Source: Oxytricha trifallax (taxonomy: Eukaryota; Ciliophora; Spirotrichea; Sporadotrichida; Oxytrichidae). From it: a stretch of DNA of 64,000 bases. Below, in pieces: positions 1 to 10,823 of the stretch. Where the stretch lies: the NCBI GenBank assembly GCA_000711775.1, contig ARYC01000652.1:1-64000 (forward strand). The letters run 5' to 3'. How positions within the stretch are numbered: position 1 is the first letter of the stretch; the number at the start of each line of letters is the position of its first letter. The translations under genes and the position numbers were made by a program. The notes under the pieces are model-generated. The model saw nothing but the letters and a program-made list of their open reading frames with translations. It did no database searches and had not been told where the DNA came from.

Positions 1-991
1 TGATTAAAGATGAGGAAACTTAAAAGCTTGTACCTGCTAAAAGAAAAAATAACTCTCTTGAGTCACAATAAGAACAGTAGGAGAGATTTAAGCGATAGAA
101 GCGGTTTGAGTCAATGAACCAACCAGCAAATGGTGTGTATATAGCATGCTTATAAGAGAGGGCAATGTATATACCTGCATTAAATGCAGTCGAAATAAGC
201 AGCTTTATTGAAAACTATTTGAATATTGACGTACCTAACAAGGTTAAACTTATAGTTGTTGATGAATTCGCTTACAAGGTTTATCCATTCAAGTATCTCA
301 TTAAGAACGAGCAATATTAAAATGAGTTTGCAAATGAATACATAGTACTGAGAGAGGCTTAGAAAAGATAATGCAAGAACTTAGCTAAGCTCGACGGAGT
401 TATACTTGGTCATGGTTTTATTGCTTTGAGACTAAAGAAGTTTGAAATGACTCTAAGAGAGTATCTCTACCATAATAGATATCCTGATGATTTGAATAAG
501 ATACTCACAGATATGACTTAAGGGTGTGAAAGAGCTCCATGATCTAGGGTATGTTCATAGAGATGTGAAGCCAGAAAATGTAATGCTAAATCTCTGCCCT
601 TTAGAAGTAGTAGTCATAGATTTCAACAGAGCAATAAGACAAGAGATAGTAACTTAGCTAAGGTTTTAGGCACTCCAGGATACTTCCCTATAAGAGAGAA
701 ATGGACAAATGGCTCTGTATAATGGGATGTTTGGGCGGTAGCTGCAATTATCTTAGAGTGCGATATGGAAAGTATGTCATACTTGGAACAAAACATGAGA
801 AATAATCAATAAGTTTGGCTGCTAAACATATTAAGCAAGATGAAATATGCAATGAAATTAAGAAGATAGTTGAGATGGTAATCATAAAAGCTCCAGCATA
901 TCCAAGATAATCATTAGATGATATACAAGAACAACTACAGACTGCTAGATTCAAGAGGTATCACAAAGATAAGCAGATAAAATTTGTTTGA
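1..991 (+). pseudogene. TBE 57-kDa zinc finger/kinase protein, C-terminal part
   Basis: This is the kinase half of the third TBE protein. The catalytic loop HRDVKPEN is read near 556-580, followed by VIDFNR where ordinary kinases have DFG, then a conserved stretch rich in acidic and basic residues. The stop is TGA at 989-991, just before the right terminal repeat. The zinc-finger half lies outside the window. Frame changes are needed in the first 550 bases, so this copy is probably broken. Several TAA and TAG codons must be glutamine. The cellular role of the protein is unknown; it is a hallmark of TBE elements and absent from other Tc1-like transposons. Confidence 0.8.
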
Positions 992-1130
992 ATTAAATAC
1001 ACTAAAACTCTTAAAATATTCATTAAATTCATATAAAACCTGCGTTTTCTCTACTAACCCCAATAAGACCCCAACTATACCCTACAAATCAAAGCACTTA
1101 TAAACCTCACTAAGGGGTTTTGGGGTTTTG
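1..1130 (+). mobile_element. TBE transposon T1, right end only
   Basis: The right terminus of a TBE element that begins left of the window. It holds the C-terminal part of the 57-kDa ORF and ends in a right inverted repeat (about 1047-1130) that closes with G4T4G4T4G. The flanking ATT at 1131-1133 fits the ANT target duplication known for TBEs. The terminal repeat matches those of T4, T6 and T7, so T1 belongs to the same subfamily. TBEs are IS630/Tc1-superfamily DNA transposons of stichotrich germline genomes. Confidence 0.9.
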
Positions 1131-1133
1131 ATT

Positions 1134-1619
1134 ATTTATATAAAATAGACTTTATATTCATGAACTTCTTTTGATTTTCTTAAAAAACATAGTATTCTTA
1201 TCCACTTATGGACTCGTATTATAAGTATGCATTTTTACTTTCCAAACCAGGTTATGTAAAATTTTAGTCTTTTTAATATTACTATATTATTCTTTTATTT
1301 CTATTTTGAATTCTTTTTATTATTGTAGTATTATTTATAATTTGCTAATATTGTTTGAGAGTAGAACTTAATAATTTCTATCTTAATTCTGTTCATTCTT
1401 TCAATTATGAGATATAAGAATTCTTCCTTTGGAATCTTCTTCCTTTTTGTTTGATCAATTTAAGACATATTAAGTAGTTATGCTTTTTATTGGGTTTGTT
1501 ATTTTTCTTGGATATGTAATTTAAATACTAATTATTCAATTAATATATATTTTAAAAATATATTTAATTATTAAGCATTTACATTTTAATTATAGCAATT
1601 TTCATTACTTTATAATTAA
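1134..1619. other. AT-rich spacer
   Basis: Very AT-rich DNA right of T1. I see no open frame, repeat or motif that I can support. Confidence 0.5.
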
Positions 1620-2320
1620 ATTTGAATTCTATTGGCCAACATATCTTCCTTAAGGAGTCTAAAGCGGTTGAATCTCATTTTTACTCCAAAAGAGATACCC
1701 AAATATATCAGTTTTCCTTTCTCTACTTCTTGAGTGACAAGCTATAGATGCCTTTCGCTTCTGCCTTCTCTTAGTCAGCTAATTCTTGAACATTCAAGCC
1801 CATCTATCATTACAGTAGAGATTGAAGAATAAGGGAACTATCTAATATTTCATCATATAACTATGTATACTTATCTTTTAAATCATAATAAAGGAATTAA
1901 TTAATTTAGAGTCTGTTTCTGGTATAACTACTGCTTACATGCATTAGACCTTTATCCATCAATTTTCGTATATAAATATAGTATTATTTGGATATTATAC
2001 ATTTTACTTCAAAATAATCTATATTGGAGATTGGTGTAATTGGTCAAAAGAGCAACCTACTGCTAGTATCTTCACCGTTTCTTCTTCACACTAATCTTTG
2101 TCAATAAACCGCTATTCCCGTTTATTTGTAGACATGTAAAAGAGTATTCAATCATTTCAAGTGAAAAATAATTAAGATTGCTCAAATCTTTCTATTTGAA
2201 TTAAGAGTAGAGCCGCATAGCCAATTGCTTCTCTGATGTTGTCGCCTGAGTCAGGCTGGAAATAGTATAAGGTGATGAATTCTATTAGCCTTTATAGCAG
2301 GTTTATTGCTTAACTGTAAT
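1620..2320 (-). other. minus-strand coding islands, unidentified germline gene
   Basis: Three gene-like islands separated by AT-rich DNA, read right to left. About 2320-2165 gives a helical segment containing PDSGDNIREAIGYAALLLI and ending at TGA. About 2140-2030 begins with ATG and reads STNKREQRFIDKDQ, with TAG as Q. About 1790-1620 contains KGKLIYLGISFGVKMRF. Base composition rises to about 40 percent GC in these islands. They may be MDSs or exons of one gene together with the island at 2431-3200 on the same strand. I recognise no family. The frame changes between islands, as expected at MDS/IES or intron borders, but decay is equally possible. Confidence 0.4.
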
Positions 2321-2430
2321 GAGTTATTTACTAAGATGAAGAGTTTTGGGAAATTTCTAACAATTTAAATATAAGAATGAAAGGAAGACTTAATTAGATA
2401 TTAAAAAGAGATTTATACTATATACTAATC

Positions 2431-2879
2431 AGTATTATTATTATTATTACTTACTAATGTATTATTAAATACCTTAACTTAGTTAGTTGTTATTAGGTAT
2501 AAATACGCGGGTCTCTCTGGGTTTACTGTATCACAGGACTCCTCTCTGGTCACTGGTGGGGTTATTATTTCTCTAAATGATTTCTTGATATCATCTAGAG
2601 TTGAAGTAGCTGAAATCTTCCCTAGTTCTTGCACCTGCTCTCTGTGTTTTCTTGATCGTTGGGAATGATTTCCACTTTATCGTTGAGCCACACACCTATG
2701 CATGAGTTTGTAGTCCCGCTACCACACCTTGGGTTGATACTTGACTCTTCGGCGCTAACAGTTAAAATTGGGAGTCTTTAGCTTGCTCCTGGGCCCATGT
2801 CCGACCCATTACTTCAACAGCTCCCGTTCTCTTAGTTACTCCATGTTCTTCAGCCACATCAGTAAGTAATAATAATACT
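2431..2879 (-). other. GC-rich coding-like block bounded by 19-bp inverted repeats
   Basis: A 449-bp block of about 45 percent GC in AT-rich surroundings, bounded by AGTATTATTATTACTTACT at the left (with two extra ATT units) and its reverse complement at the right. On the minus strand all three frames stay open for long runs if only TGA stops. The most protein-like path is GVTKRTGAVEVMGRTW, then SCIGVWLNDKVEIIPNDQE, then REQVQELGKISATSTLDDI and DIKKSFREIITPPVTREES, which requires two frame changes. It could be a decayed exon block, an MDS, or a small TIR element that captured coding DNA. No family is recognised. Confidence 0.4.
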
Positions 2880-2919
2880 AATTATTGAAATATATCAAAT
2901 AAATAAACAAATAAGCATT

Positions 2920-3200
2920 AATATTTACTAGAACAGAATTTTATTTTAAAACAGCTTTACCATCACTACTATATTCCTCGTATTTCTTGTCATATTTATT
3001 TGCTTAAAGAGATCTTTACTCCCTATTTCAATAAATCTATCTCTTTGATCAGATGTTAATATACTCCCTTACTCTTGCTAGTCAGTTTGGCTAAAGAATA
3101 AATTTATTACATGCTTTTTGTAACTTACTAATATTATAGAGTGCTCAGCTGCTACTTTAATTTCCTCTTGTGTTTCATTTATTGTTAGTTTATATTAAAA
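2920..3200 (-). other. minus-strand coding island, unidentified
   Basis: Read on the minus strand with TAA/TAG as Q, this stretch gives NETQEEIKVAAEHS, then DQRDRFIEIGSKDLF, then after a frame change KYDKKYEEYSSDGKAVLK. Composition and codon use look coding. It lies directly upstream (on the minus strand) of the block at 2431-2879 and may belong to the same gene. No start codon or family could be assigned. Confidence 0.4.
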
Positions 3201-3240
3201 ATTATTTATAATAATTGCATTATATACTTCTATTTCTAAT

Positions 3241-3815
3241 TATTAAATTAGAAAGTTAATTGTTAAATAGGGAGACTGAAAGAACTTGAGTCTGATGGCT
3301 TTCTATTAAAACTTTCAATTACACAAAGGCCTCTTGAGGGTAGGGAAGAAGTTGCAAGGTCAAAGCATTAGAGGTCAGTCGACGTAGTTCAACCTGAAAA
3401 TTTTCACGCTTCTAATAGAATATTGCATTTGGGTTTCTGCAATTGATGAGCTTCATGGCATGGGGTGAGCTTCCTAGGTAATAAGGGGTAAACTGAATGT
3501 GGTGTTCAGCCTTCAAAAGTGAGGTTACGAAAACCATGCAAGGCAACTTTAAGATTTTTTCTTCTCTTAGGATGGGTACTAAGCTACAACGGCGTAAGGA
3601 CAGGGATTAAGTTCCCAGAAGCGGTTGAACTAGAAACTCTTTTTTACTGCTATCTTCAGGGGAGATGAACTCGCAAGCTCAATCATCACTCCAAGAGATG
3701 TGAGATAGACGTCTTGATTACTAGTGAAGGTGAAACTGATAAAATCAGGGCTTTCGGGAATTTTTAGACTTCAGGATTCTAATCCAGGAATCATGATTAC
3801 CATGTCACGGCTCAT
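3241..3815 (+). repeat. R1 dispersed repeat, copy a
   Basis: First of four copies of an approximately 0.57-kb repeat. It opens with ATTAAATTAGAAAGTTAATTG and contains in order a segment like AAGGCCTCTTGAGGGTAGG, a TTCAACCTG block, a GTGAGCTTCCTAGGTAAT block, a segment like AAGCTACAACGGCGTAAGGA, an AAGCGGTTGA block and, at the end, CCATGTCACGGCTC. It is richer in GC than its flanks. No frame is shared between copies, so it is not clearly coding. Short self-complementary blocks suggest a structured RNA or a non-autonomous element. Confidence 0.65.
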
Positions 3816-3949
3816 TCTTATATACGACAATTATCAAATTGATAATATGATTAGAAAATAGTGATATGTTTAATTAATTTGAGAATATTTATTACCATAA
3901 TTCTACTTCTTATTTGGCATCATTGGATATGAAATTCATAATGATTTTG

Positions 3950-4150
3950 TATACGACTCTTAATATTATATCTGAATGTCAACTATAGCATCCCAGTTAT
4001 GATTTATCTTCGTTTAGTTCTTTCATAAATTATTTTTACAACTGTATTATCTATTTAAGAATTTAACAATCTCCCAATCTTTCCTCTGTGTACTTTCATA
4101 TAATGTTGACCGATATTGATTATCTAATCTTTATTATCTCTTCCAAGTTA
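3950..4150 (-). other. short coding-like island
   Basis: The minus strand gives RSTLYESTQRKDWEIVKFLN in one frame; the next frame also stays open. It is short and of unknown family. AT-rich DNA without visible features follows to about 4828. Confidence 0.3.
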
Positions 4151-4828
4151 ATTTTTCTTTATTTTTTAAAGTTAATTAAATTAAAAAGGAACAATTGCTC
4201 TATTTAGAGAATAAATATTTCTTCAGAATAAATTGTTAATTCCTCATTAATAATTTATCAAGATTTTTGCTCTTAAATATTAAAAATATGATACTATAAA
4301 TTTATTCATTATATTAATGCGGATTTATAAATTCAAGTAAGCAATACAAACTTGAAATAAGAAAGTTAATAGTCGCTATAAATGTTTATGTTAGCTTTGT
4401 AGCACTTAAATTAATATTTGATGATTTTTCAATTTCAATATTGTAGAATAAGTAAAGAATTAATGCTGTTATTTCACACTATCATAATATTTAATAAATC
4501 AATTACTAAGGATTTAAAAAAATTAAATATTCTTGAAACAAATAACGAGATTAATTGTATATCAACATCTTTAATGCTGTGAAATTGATTTGTTCTCTTT
4601 AAAATAATAAGTCAACACTCAATAAGTTTTAAATTCATTATAGTTAGCTATCAAGTTGATGAAATATACCTCTAAACTTTATTATTATCTTGATTTAAAA
4701 TGATTTTTAGATTTAATTTTGATAAACTTAATTAAAAAGAATAAAACAAAAATGTAAGAAAAATGAGTAAATAAATCAACCAAGGTACTCATAAATATAG
4801 ATATGAAAAGCTTTCTGGAAAAGTTTTA

Positions 4829-5211
4829 GTATTGAGGAATATATTCGATTTGGCGAAATTAAATTAAAGTAAAATTAATTAAATATTAATTCCCTATGTT
4901 TTTGGAAAATCTTCTAACCTTGCCTTCATTATGCTTATTGGATAATGCATTAAAAATGAGACGGTAGTTGTTATTTCAAGAAAGGTTTTATCTCATTTCT
5001 CAGCGAGGAAAACCGCTTTTACTGTTTCTGGAGTTAGGTTAAAATTAAAATATCTCGCTTGCTGGGAATATTCAGGAATCTTGAAATAGTAAATTCCAGC
5101 TATTATTCCGAGATCTACTTTAGAGTCTACTTAGATTTGAATTTAGAGCTATGATTTATGATTTTTTTATTTAATTTAATTTTCCCAAATCGAATGTATT
5201 CCTACAATATT
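4829..5211. mobile_element. M-family MITE, copy M1
   Basis: A roughly 380-bp element with inverted ends. The left end reads ATTGAGGAATATATTCGATTT and the right end is the complement of TATTGTAGGAATACATTCGATTT. The outer 50-60 bp match M2-M4; the centre differs. There is no ORF, so it is non-autonomous. The ends resemble those of Tc1/mariner-type MITEs but I cannot tell which transposase moves it. Confidence 0.65.
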
Positions 5212-5319
5212 GTTGGTCAGATTAGAAAAAATATATTTAAATGAGAAAATTTTCTTTCACAGTATGAATATAAATATATTCCTAATCATCATTATGCTAA
5301 TGATATTACTTTTTCTTTA

Positions 5320-5920
5320 GGCTTAAAGTGCTTGTTCTATCTTTGTGAGATTTATTGGCTGCTTTGACTTGCTGTGATATAACAGCATTTTCATTGGTAA
5401 TTATTTTCAAGGATTTTTATATCTTTTTAATTATATCTAGAAATGTATACAAGCAATATTATATGATAAATAAATTAAGGTTCTTATATTCATAATTGCA
5501 TTCAAATATTATATATAATTCATTGCAGTAACAATCCCTTAGCATTCAAGACTATGCAGAAGATAGTAAAAAAATTAGATAAACGAATAGGAAATTGGAA
5601 TGTGTATGAGAAAACTTAAAATGTTTCATTTGCTTATAAAGGCCTGGGCTAATGAATAGAAACAAAGTTGATATAAATTAATATTTAAGAAACACTTACA
5701 GCATCAAATTTTTGATTTTAAAAAGCTATTGGCTGCCTATTAATAAAGAAATATGAGTATTAACTTTGGCTTTGATTTTATGTTAAAATCTAAACTATTT
5801 TTCAAAGATCAAGGTAGTTCTTTTCAAGTTACTTAGCAATCCAGAAATCATTCATTTATTTATTCTAAGTTTAATCACCTAGTAATAAATAAAATGTAAA
5901 GCCTATTTTAATCAATTTTT
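5320..5920 (+). other. plus-strand coding islands, unidentified gene
   Basis: Three islands on the plus strand. About 5320-5385 follows a TTTAG acceptor-like site and reads AQSACSIFVRFIGCFDLL. About 5525-5650 reads NPLAFKTMQKIVKKLDKRIG, then NWNVYEKTQNVSFAYKGLGQ, ending at TGA. About 5755-5900 reads SINFGFDFMLKSKLFFKDQG with a few TAG/TAA as Q. The pieces are separated by AT-rich DNA that could be introns or IESs. No family recognised; confidence rests on composition and open-frame length only. Confidence 0.4.
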
Positions 5921-6007
5921 GTGTATCGATTTATAATAATATAATAAATTCTTATAATATTCTAAAATAGAATTAGAAACTAATAAAATTAAATAAATTA
6001 ATAATTT

Positions 6008-6626
6008 GGGGGGGGGCCATATCTGAACCAAAGATATTTAATAATAGTTTAAAAAAGTTGGCGTACTTGCTCAGAGTCAAATTAGGGTCAGAAAACACGA
6101 AATAATTATTTTCATATACGAGAGATTTCTCTCTAGAGTTGAAAACACATAAAACGAGTCTCAGTTTTATCATAAAATTACATTAATTTTTATAATTTTT
6201 TTCATATTTTTTTGTTCAATTTATACTCTTCTAAACTATATTACTTATTCAAAATCTTGTTGATAAGTTATCTTACAAGATATTATAAGATCAAAATGCT
6301 AATTTTAATAAAACATGTTATATTCAAGTTATTTATTTGTGAAAGATAACTTATCAACAAGATTTTGAATAAGTAATATAGTTTAGAAGAGTATAAATTG
6401 AACAAAAAAATATGAAAAAATATAAAAATTAATGTAATTTTATGATAAAACTGAGACTCGTTTTATGTGTTTTCAACTCTAGAGAGAAATCTCTCGTATA
6501 TGAAAATAATTATTTCGTGTTTTCTGACCCTAATTTGACTCTGAGCAAGTACGCCAACTTTTTTAAACTATTATTAAATATCTTTGGTTCAGATAATGCA
6601 GCTTTGGTTCAGATATGGCCCCCCCC
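6008..6626. mobile_element. poly-G-ended palindromic (foldback) element
   Basis: A near-perfect palindrome with arms of about 270-290 bp and a short centre near 6290-6330. It starts with a run of nine G followed by CCATATCTGAACCAAAGATAT and ends with the complement. An exact 8-bp target duplication AATAATTT flanks it (6000-6007 and 6627-6634). Both arms carry the same short open frame, MIKLRLVLCVFNSREKSLVY and onward, once on each strand. The right arm has a small extra duplication of GGTTCAGATA. Eight-bp duplications are typical of hAT-like elements, but no transposase is present. The mirrored frame is probably a by-product of the palindrome. Confidence 0.75.
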
Positions 6627-6634
6627 AATAATTT

Positions 6635-7529
6635 TTATTATTTTCACTAGGACAAAAAAAAGAATAAGTCGTTATTCAATTAAATTAGGGCAATGTGACT
6701 AAATTTTATCGATAAAATATTATTATTGTAATAAAACATGGAATTATACTAATTAATTAAAGTTACTCATTTTATTTTATTTATAAAATTCCGATTTAAA
6801 ACATTTTCTTGCAACAAATAGAATAAACAAATTTATACTCCTGCTTCTATGCCCTCGAAGAGTAACAATAGACTTGTGTCCTTAAAATTAACAAGATTTG
6901 AAAGTGAAATAATTTTATGACTTTGAATTATAACTTATAATCATCTCACCATAAGTTTAATCCAAACTACTCTTAAAGAAGCATTAATGCAATTGTTTGT
7001 TTATTAAATTATGTTTAAATTATAAAAGGATGTTAAGAACTGGATATACTTATAAACTACATCGTAGTATTTTAATTTACTTATTTAAGTGTAAAATTTA
7101 TAGAATAAAATTTAACATCAAAATGTAAAACCAAGCAATAAAGCTAAACTAGCACAGTTATAGTGACTGCAAATTTAGGATCTTTTAGTGTAAAGGTGAG
7201 AATTGAGTTTTATTTCTTTCATACTAAGCAAAGACTTTTACATCATCAAAATAATAATAATATTACAATAGCTAATTAAAGATAAAATCAAACACATACT
7301 TAACCTCTTTGATTAAACAGATATAGTAAAGAAATGAAGTATGAAATAAGAAACTAAAAAAATGGATTTTCTCTCGATATTATCAAATGAATTGTATAAA
7401 ATTATAAAATTATAATAATATATTTTTTTTAATTACTAGGGTAAAATCATCTTAATATGATCAATTATATAAGAAGAAAATAAAAAAATGAATTAAAATA
7501 AATATATATGTTATTTTAAAAAATATTAA
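6635..7529. other. AT-rich spacer with weak coding signal
   Basis: Mostly AT-rich. A short plus-strand stretch near 6810-6930 reads YTPASMPSKSNNRLVSLKL and might be a small coding piece. I see nothing else I can support. Confidence 0.3.
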
Positions 7530-8240
7530 AAATAACAAATATGATAACTCTATTTTAACGCTTACTTTTCTACTATAAAATACTTAGAATTAGTCATCAT
7601 TACTTTTACTTGACTACAACAAACTTGCTTAATTATATTAAATTTTAATTTTGTTGACCACTTTCTCTTGTTTAATAAAAGATTCATTCTGTAATCATTC
7701 ACAGATTGAGGATGTATTTTTAATACTCTCTTGAGTTTATTTATTAAAGATAAATCAGGAGCTTGCTTCAGTTATGCATCTAAATCAATAAATGCTTTAG
7801 GAAATTTTAAGTATAATTATTTTTATGTGAATTAGTAGTATTTAATACTATTAATCAAGTAAATATTTCATACAGTATATTTAATCTTGTCAGGATAAGT
7901 ATAAGAAGAAAGGCTTCTATATAAATTATCAAAGTAAATTTATTAATCTCCAAGATAATAAAAAAGCATTATTCTAGCATTTAGTAGCTTTTAAATACTT
8001 TATTTATTAAATATAAATAACATCAAATCTTATCTTATCATTAATATATATTATAGAAATTGCATTGAAATTTCATCTAGTGTATATGGGAAGTGAAGTA
8101 AAATCTTATCCATCATCTTCAAAGAAGTGATAGAGTGTCAATTGTTTTTAATTATTTTTGAGAGATTTTATATTGTAATTTGTTCTGTCCAAGCGTAAAA
8201 ATAACAAACATCCATTTAATATGTGAAAGTTGTTTTAACT
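7530..8240 (-). other. minus-strand coding islands, unidentified gene
   Basis: About 7800-7530 on the minus strand is one open frame of about 90 codons containing AFIDLDAQLKQAPDLSLINK and MNLLLNKRKWSTKLKFNIIK, with TAA as Q. A second island, about 8240-8050, contains QNKLQYKISQKQLKTIDTL and KILLHFPYTLDEIS in adjoining frames. AT-rich DNA lies between. They may be consecutive MDSs or exons of one gene. No family recognised. Confidence 0.45.
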
Positions 8241-8288
8241 CACCACATCCTTATATAAAATATTAACAATCTCAAATATTAAATAATA

Positions 8289-9790
8289 AACACAGAATCT
8301 GAATACCAAGCAAAACACAAAGGGACGTCATTTAAAGCGACATATAGAACAATGACTTCACTCATCTCGCTTAATATATAATTAAACTTATAAAACTTAA
8401 CATAAAAGAATGAGGACTTCATATACTAGAAATTATCACTTTTGTGGCAACAAACATTTTTAGGAAAAGGTTACTCCATCTACAATCAATTCTAAATAAC
8501 CTAGCAAGAATATAATTCCAAGGAGAAAACAACTGTGATAAAATCTAACTTTAGACACAATAGTTATTTTAGATGCTAAGACTTGCATCCATAAATAATA
8601 AATTCATAAAACCCTAACTGTCTCCAACAAAACCCCTTGATTAGGATTGTCAATGAAGTCTAAATTCCTTCTGGTATAAACCTACCACCTCCACTACTCC
8701 TTGAAATTTCTAAACACAGTTCTGACATTAGTTCAAACTCAAATTAAGATGTCATACTTTGAAGTAAGTGACCTTTAACCTAACAGAAATGCTAACCTCA
8801 TAACAAAAAGAGTAATATACTCACATAATGAGAAATACTGGTGCTCTGTAGAGGAAAAATAACAATACGATATATTTGACTAATCACAGTCATATTGAGA
8901 TGACTCGAGCAGGATAACATATTACTAAAAAATCTACAGAGAACAAAAATCGATATCTATTTACCCTCCATCTTAGAATTCTAAAGATTAAGTCAAAGAT
9001 GTCAAAGAGATATTTTAGTACTAAATAAAAAGTTAATAAGAAAATAAAAGTTTAGAACTAAATTTTGATCTTAATTAAAGTTTAATTAATTAGTAGATTA
9101 TTTATTATTAAATTGAATCCAATCTACAAAATAAGAAGGCTACTCCCAAGGCTGAACTATAAAACAGATTTGACACTTGAGAATCATTTGTCTCAATTTG
9201 GATAAATACAATAGAGTCTAAGTTATACATACAAGTAAAGAGACTAGCAGAAGCCATTACAACTATCTACATCAAAGTAGATAATAAAAAATTGACAGAC
9301 ATAGTAGCCTCGACAGATGCTTAATTGGGAGACTTAATAAAAACTAGAACCAACTCAGCTTTCAACACTCCTCCAACGCTAACAAACCTTATTAGAATCT
9401 TCAATATTGACATTCTAAAGAATGTCACAGCCAATGAGCTAGCATGTTTTTCCATTATTGAAGCAGACTACCATAACCATCTCAACAAAGTTGAGATGTT
9501 TGTCAAATGTCTTTAAAAACATGCCTACTTCTTCCGATCTGATCTCACATAATTAATTTTTACCAGAATGAAGGAATTCATCAAAACCAAAGAGCTCAGA
9601 TTCTCCATGCAAGTCATAAATTTCGACACTTAGTTTAAATTTAAACATTATGGAGAATAAATGCAAATTCTTAATTGGAAAAGAGGAATAAAGGAGGAAA
9701 ACAAGGAAGAAGAAAACAGAAAAATAACAAAGGAAGAAGAAAGAGAAGAAGATGAAGACTCAGTATACGAGGAGAGAATCCCCTTGTTAA
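8289..9790 (+). pseudogene. large unidentified coding region with internal TGAs
   Basis: About 1.5 kb of plus-strand coding-like sequence. A 158-codon open frame (8289-8762) contains SEYQAKHKGTSFKATYRTMT and INLPPPLLLEISKHSSDI. A second frame (8758-8898) contains KRVIYSHNEKYWCSVEEK. That frame then continues after a TGA at 8896 through YREQKSISIYPPSQNSKDQV to a second TGA at 9178, and on with KRLAEAITTIYIKVDNKKLT, NELACFSIIEADYHNHLNKV and a long acidic tail. The 9180 region has heptad-like spacing (AELQNRFDT then ESFVSIW), suggesting a coiled-coil protein. The two TGAs and one frame change suggest decay, or MDS borders I cannot place. Unknown family. Confidence 0.5.
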
Positions 9791-9880
9791 TCAAAAGGAC
9801 TTGTCCATTATATATAACCACATAAATTTATGCGGGGTCCTATGAGACCTCAGTAGGCTTACATTATTATTATTAAGAAA
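9791..9880 (+). mobile_element. SINE/LINE 3-prime tail, copy S1
   Basis: About 85 bp matching the 3-prime ends of S2 and S3: an AAAGGACTTGTCC hairpin-like block, then GCGGGGTCCTATGAGACCTC, then a short ATT-repeat tail. It is joined to the acidic end of the upstream coding region, and the frame runs into it. I found no convincing target duplication, so its 5-prime border is uncertain. Confidence 0.55.
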
Positions 9881-9980
9881 CTAAAGTTTCTCACATTGAT
9901 TCTTTGACATAGTCTAATTTAGTTGAGATATATATCTTCATTAAGACTATATAATTTCATTATTAATACTAAGAATTAAC

Positions 9981-10200
9981 TCACATACTTTCAGGACTAA
10001 GTTGTCCAGCAAGTTTGTGATTGTCAAATAAATTTCCATTAATATTCTCAATTAAAAAGGAAACTTTCAACTTTATCTCTATTTTTCCTCTGTTTAAATT
10101 TCTATTTTTTTGACCCTCTTCTTTTTCCTGGCTTACCGAATTCCTTTCTAAGTTTGGAGACAACAACTACCTCTTTCGATTATTAAAGTCTTCTGGTATA
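9981..10200 (-). other. minus-strand coding island, unidentified
   Basis: An open frame of about 72 codons ending at TGA (9981-9983). It reads DDIPEDFNNRKRQLLSPNLE, then GKIEIKLKVSFLIENINGNL and FDNHKLAGQLSPES. It is lysine/asparagine rich, as expected for AT-rich ciliate genes. It faces the preceding region tail to tail. No family recognised. AT-rich DNA fills 10200-10511 up to T2. Confidence 0.4.
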
Positions 10201-10823
10201 TCATCAATTAATGTTTGTTTTATTACTTAAATTAGATAATATATGAAACAAATCAAATATATAGGAAACTGCCTAAATATAAAAAGTATAAAAACAATTT
10301 AAGATCTTAAAGATATATTGTATAAAATATTAATTAAAAGACTATAAAACTAATCAAAGTTAAAATTGATTAAAATATTTTAAGTAATCTATCTAAATCT
10401 TAGTTGAGACTAAATATATTATAATTTCAATAAATTCTTTAAAATATTTATTTAAGTTATTCGTGTATATTTTGCTTTATTTTAATATTGACAATTTAAA
10501 GTTTAAGCATTCAAAACCCCAAAACCCTTTCAGTAGTTTGATTGAGTTTTTGATTGATAAAAGTAGACTATTAGTGCATACTTTATTAGGGTTTTAATAG
10601 GGTTTATGTAGGGGTTTAATGTTTAAATATTAGTATTTTAAGTGAGTATATGCGAGGTTTGGGGTCAGTTTATGACAGTGAGTATATAGATTTATTGTTT
10701 AAGTTGCGCTATGGATGTGATGAATATAGTGAATATCTCAAGCCTGTTCTGAATTATAAGTCTATAGCAAGGCTACTCCATAAATCTCCAGCAACTGTGA
10801 GGTCTCACTGTCTATTAGCAATA

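Noticed and set aside
1120-1130. G4T4 tracts here and at the other TBE ends as chromosome telomeres
   Set aside because: Each lies at the tip of a long inverted repeat flanked by a 3-bp duplication and continues into unrelated DNA, as in TBE transposons.
6442-6702. 86-codon frame in the right arm of the poly-G palindrome (and its mirror at 5973-6173) as a gene pair
   Set aside because: It is the same sequence in both arms of a palindrome; the pairing explains the duplicate frame and nothing supports a product.
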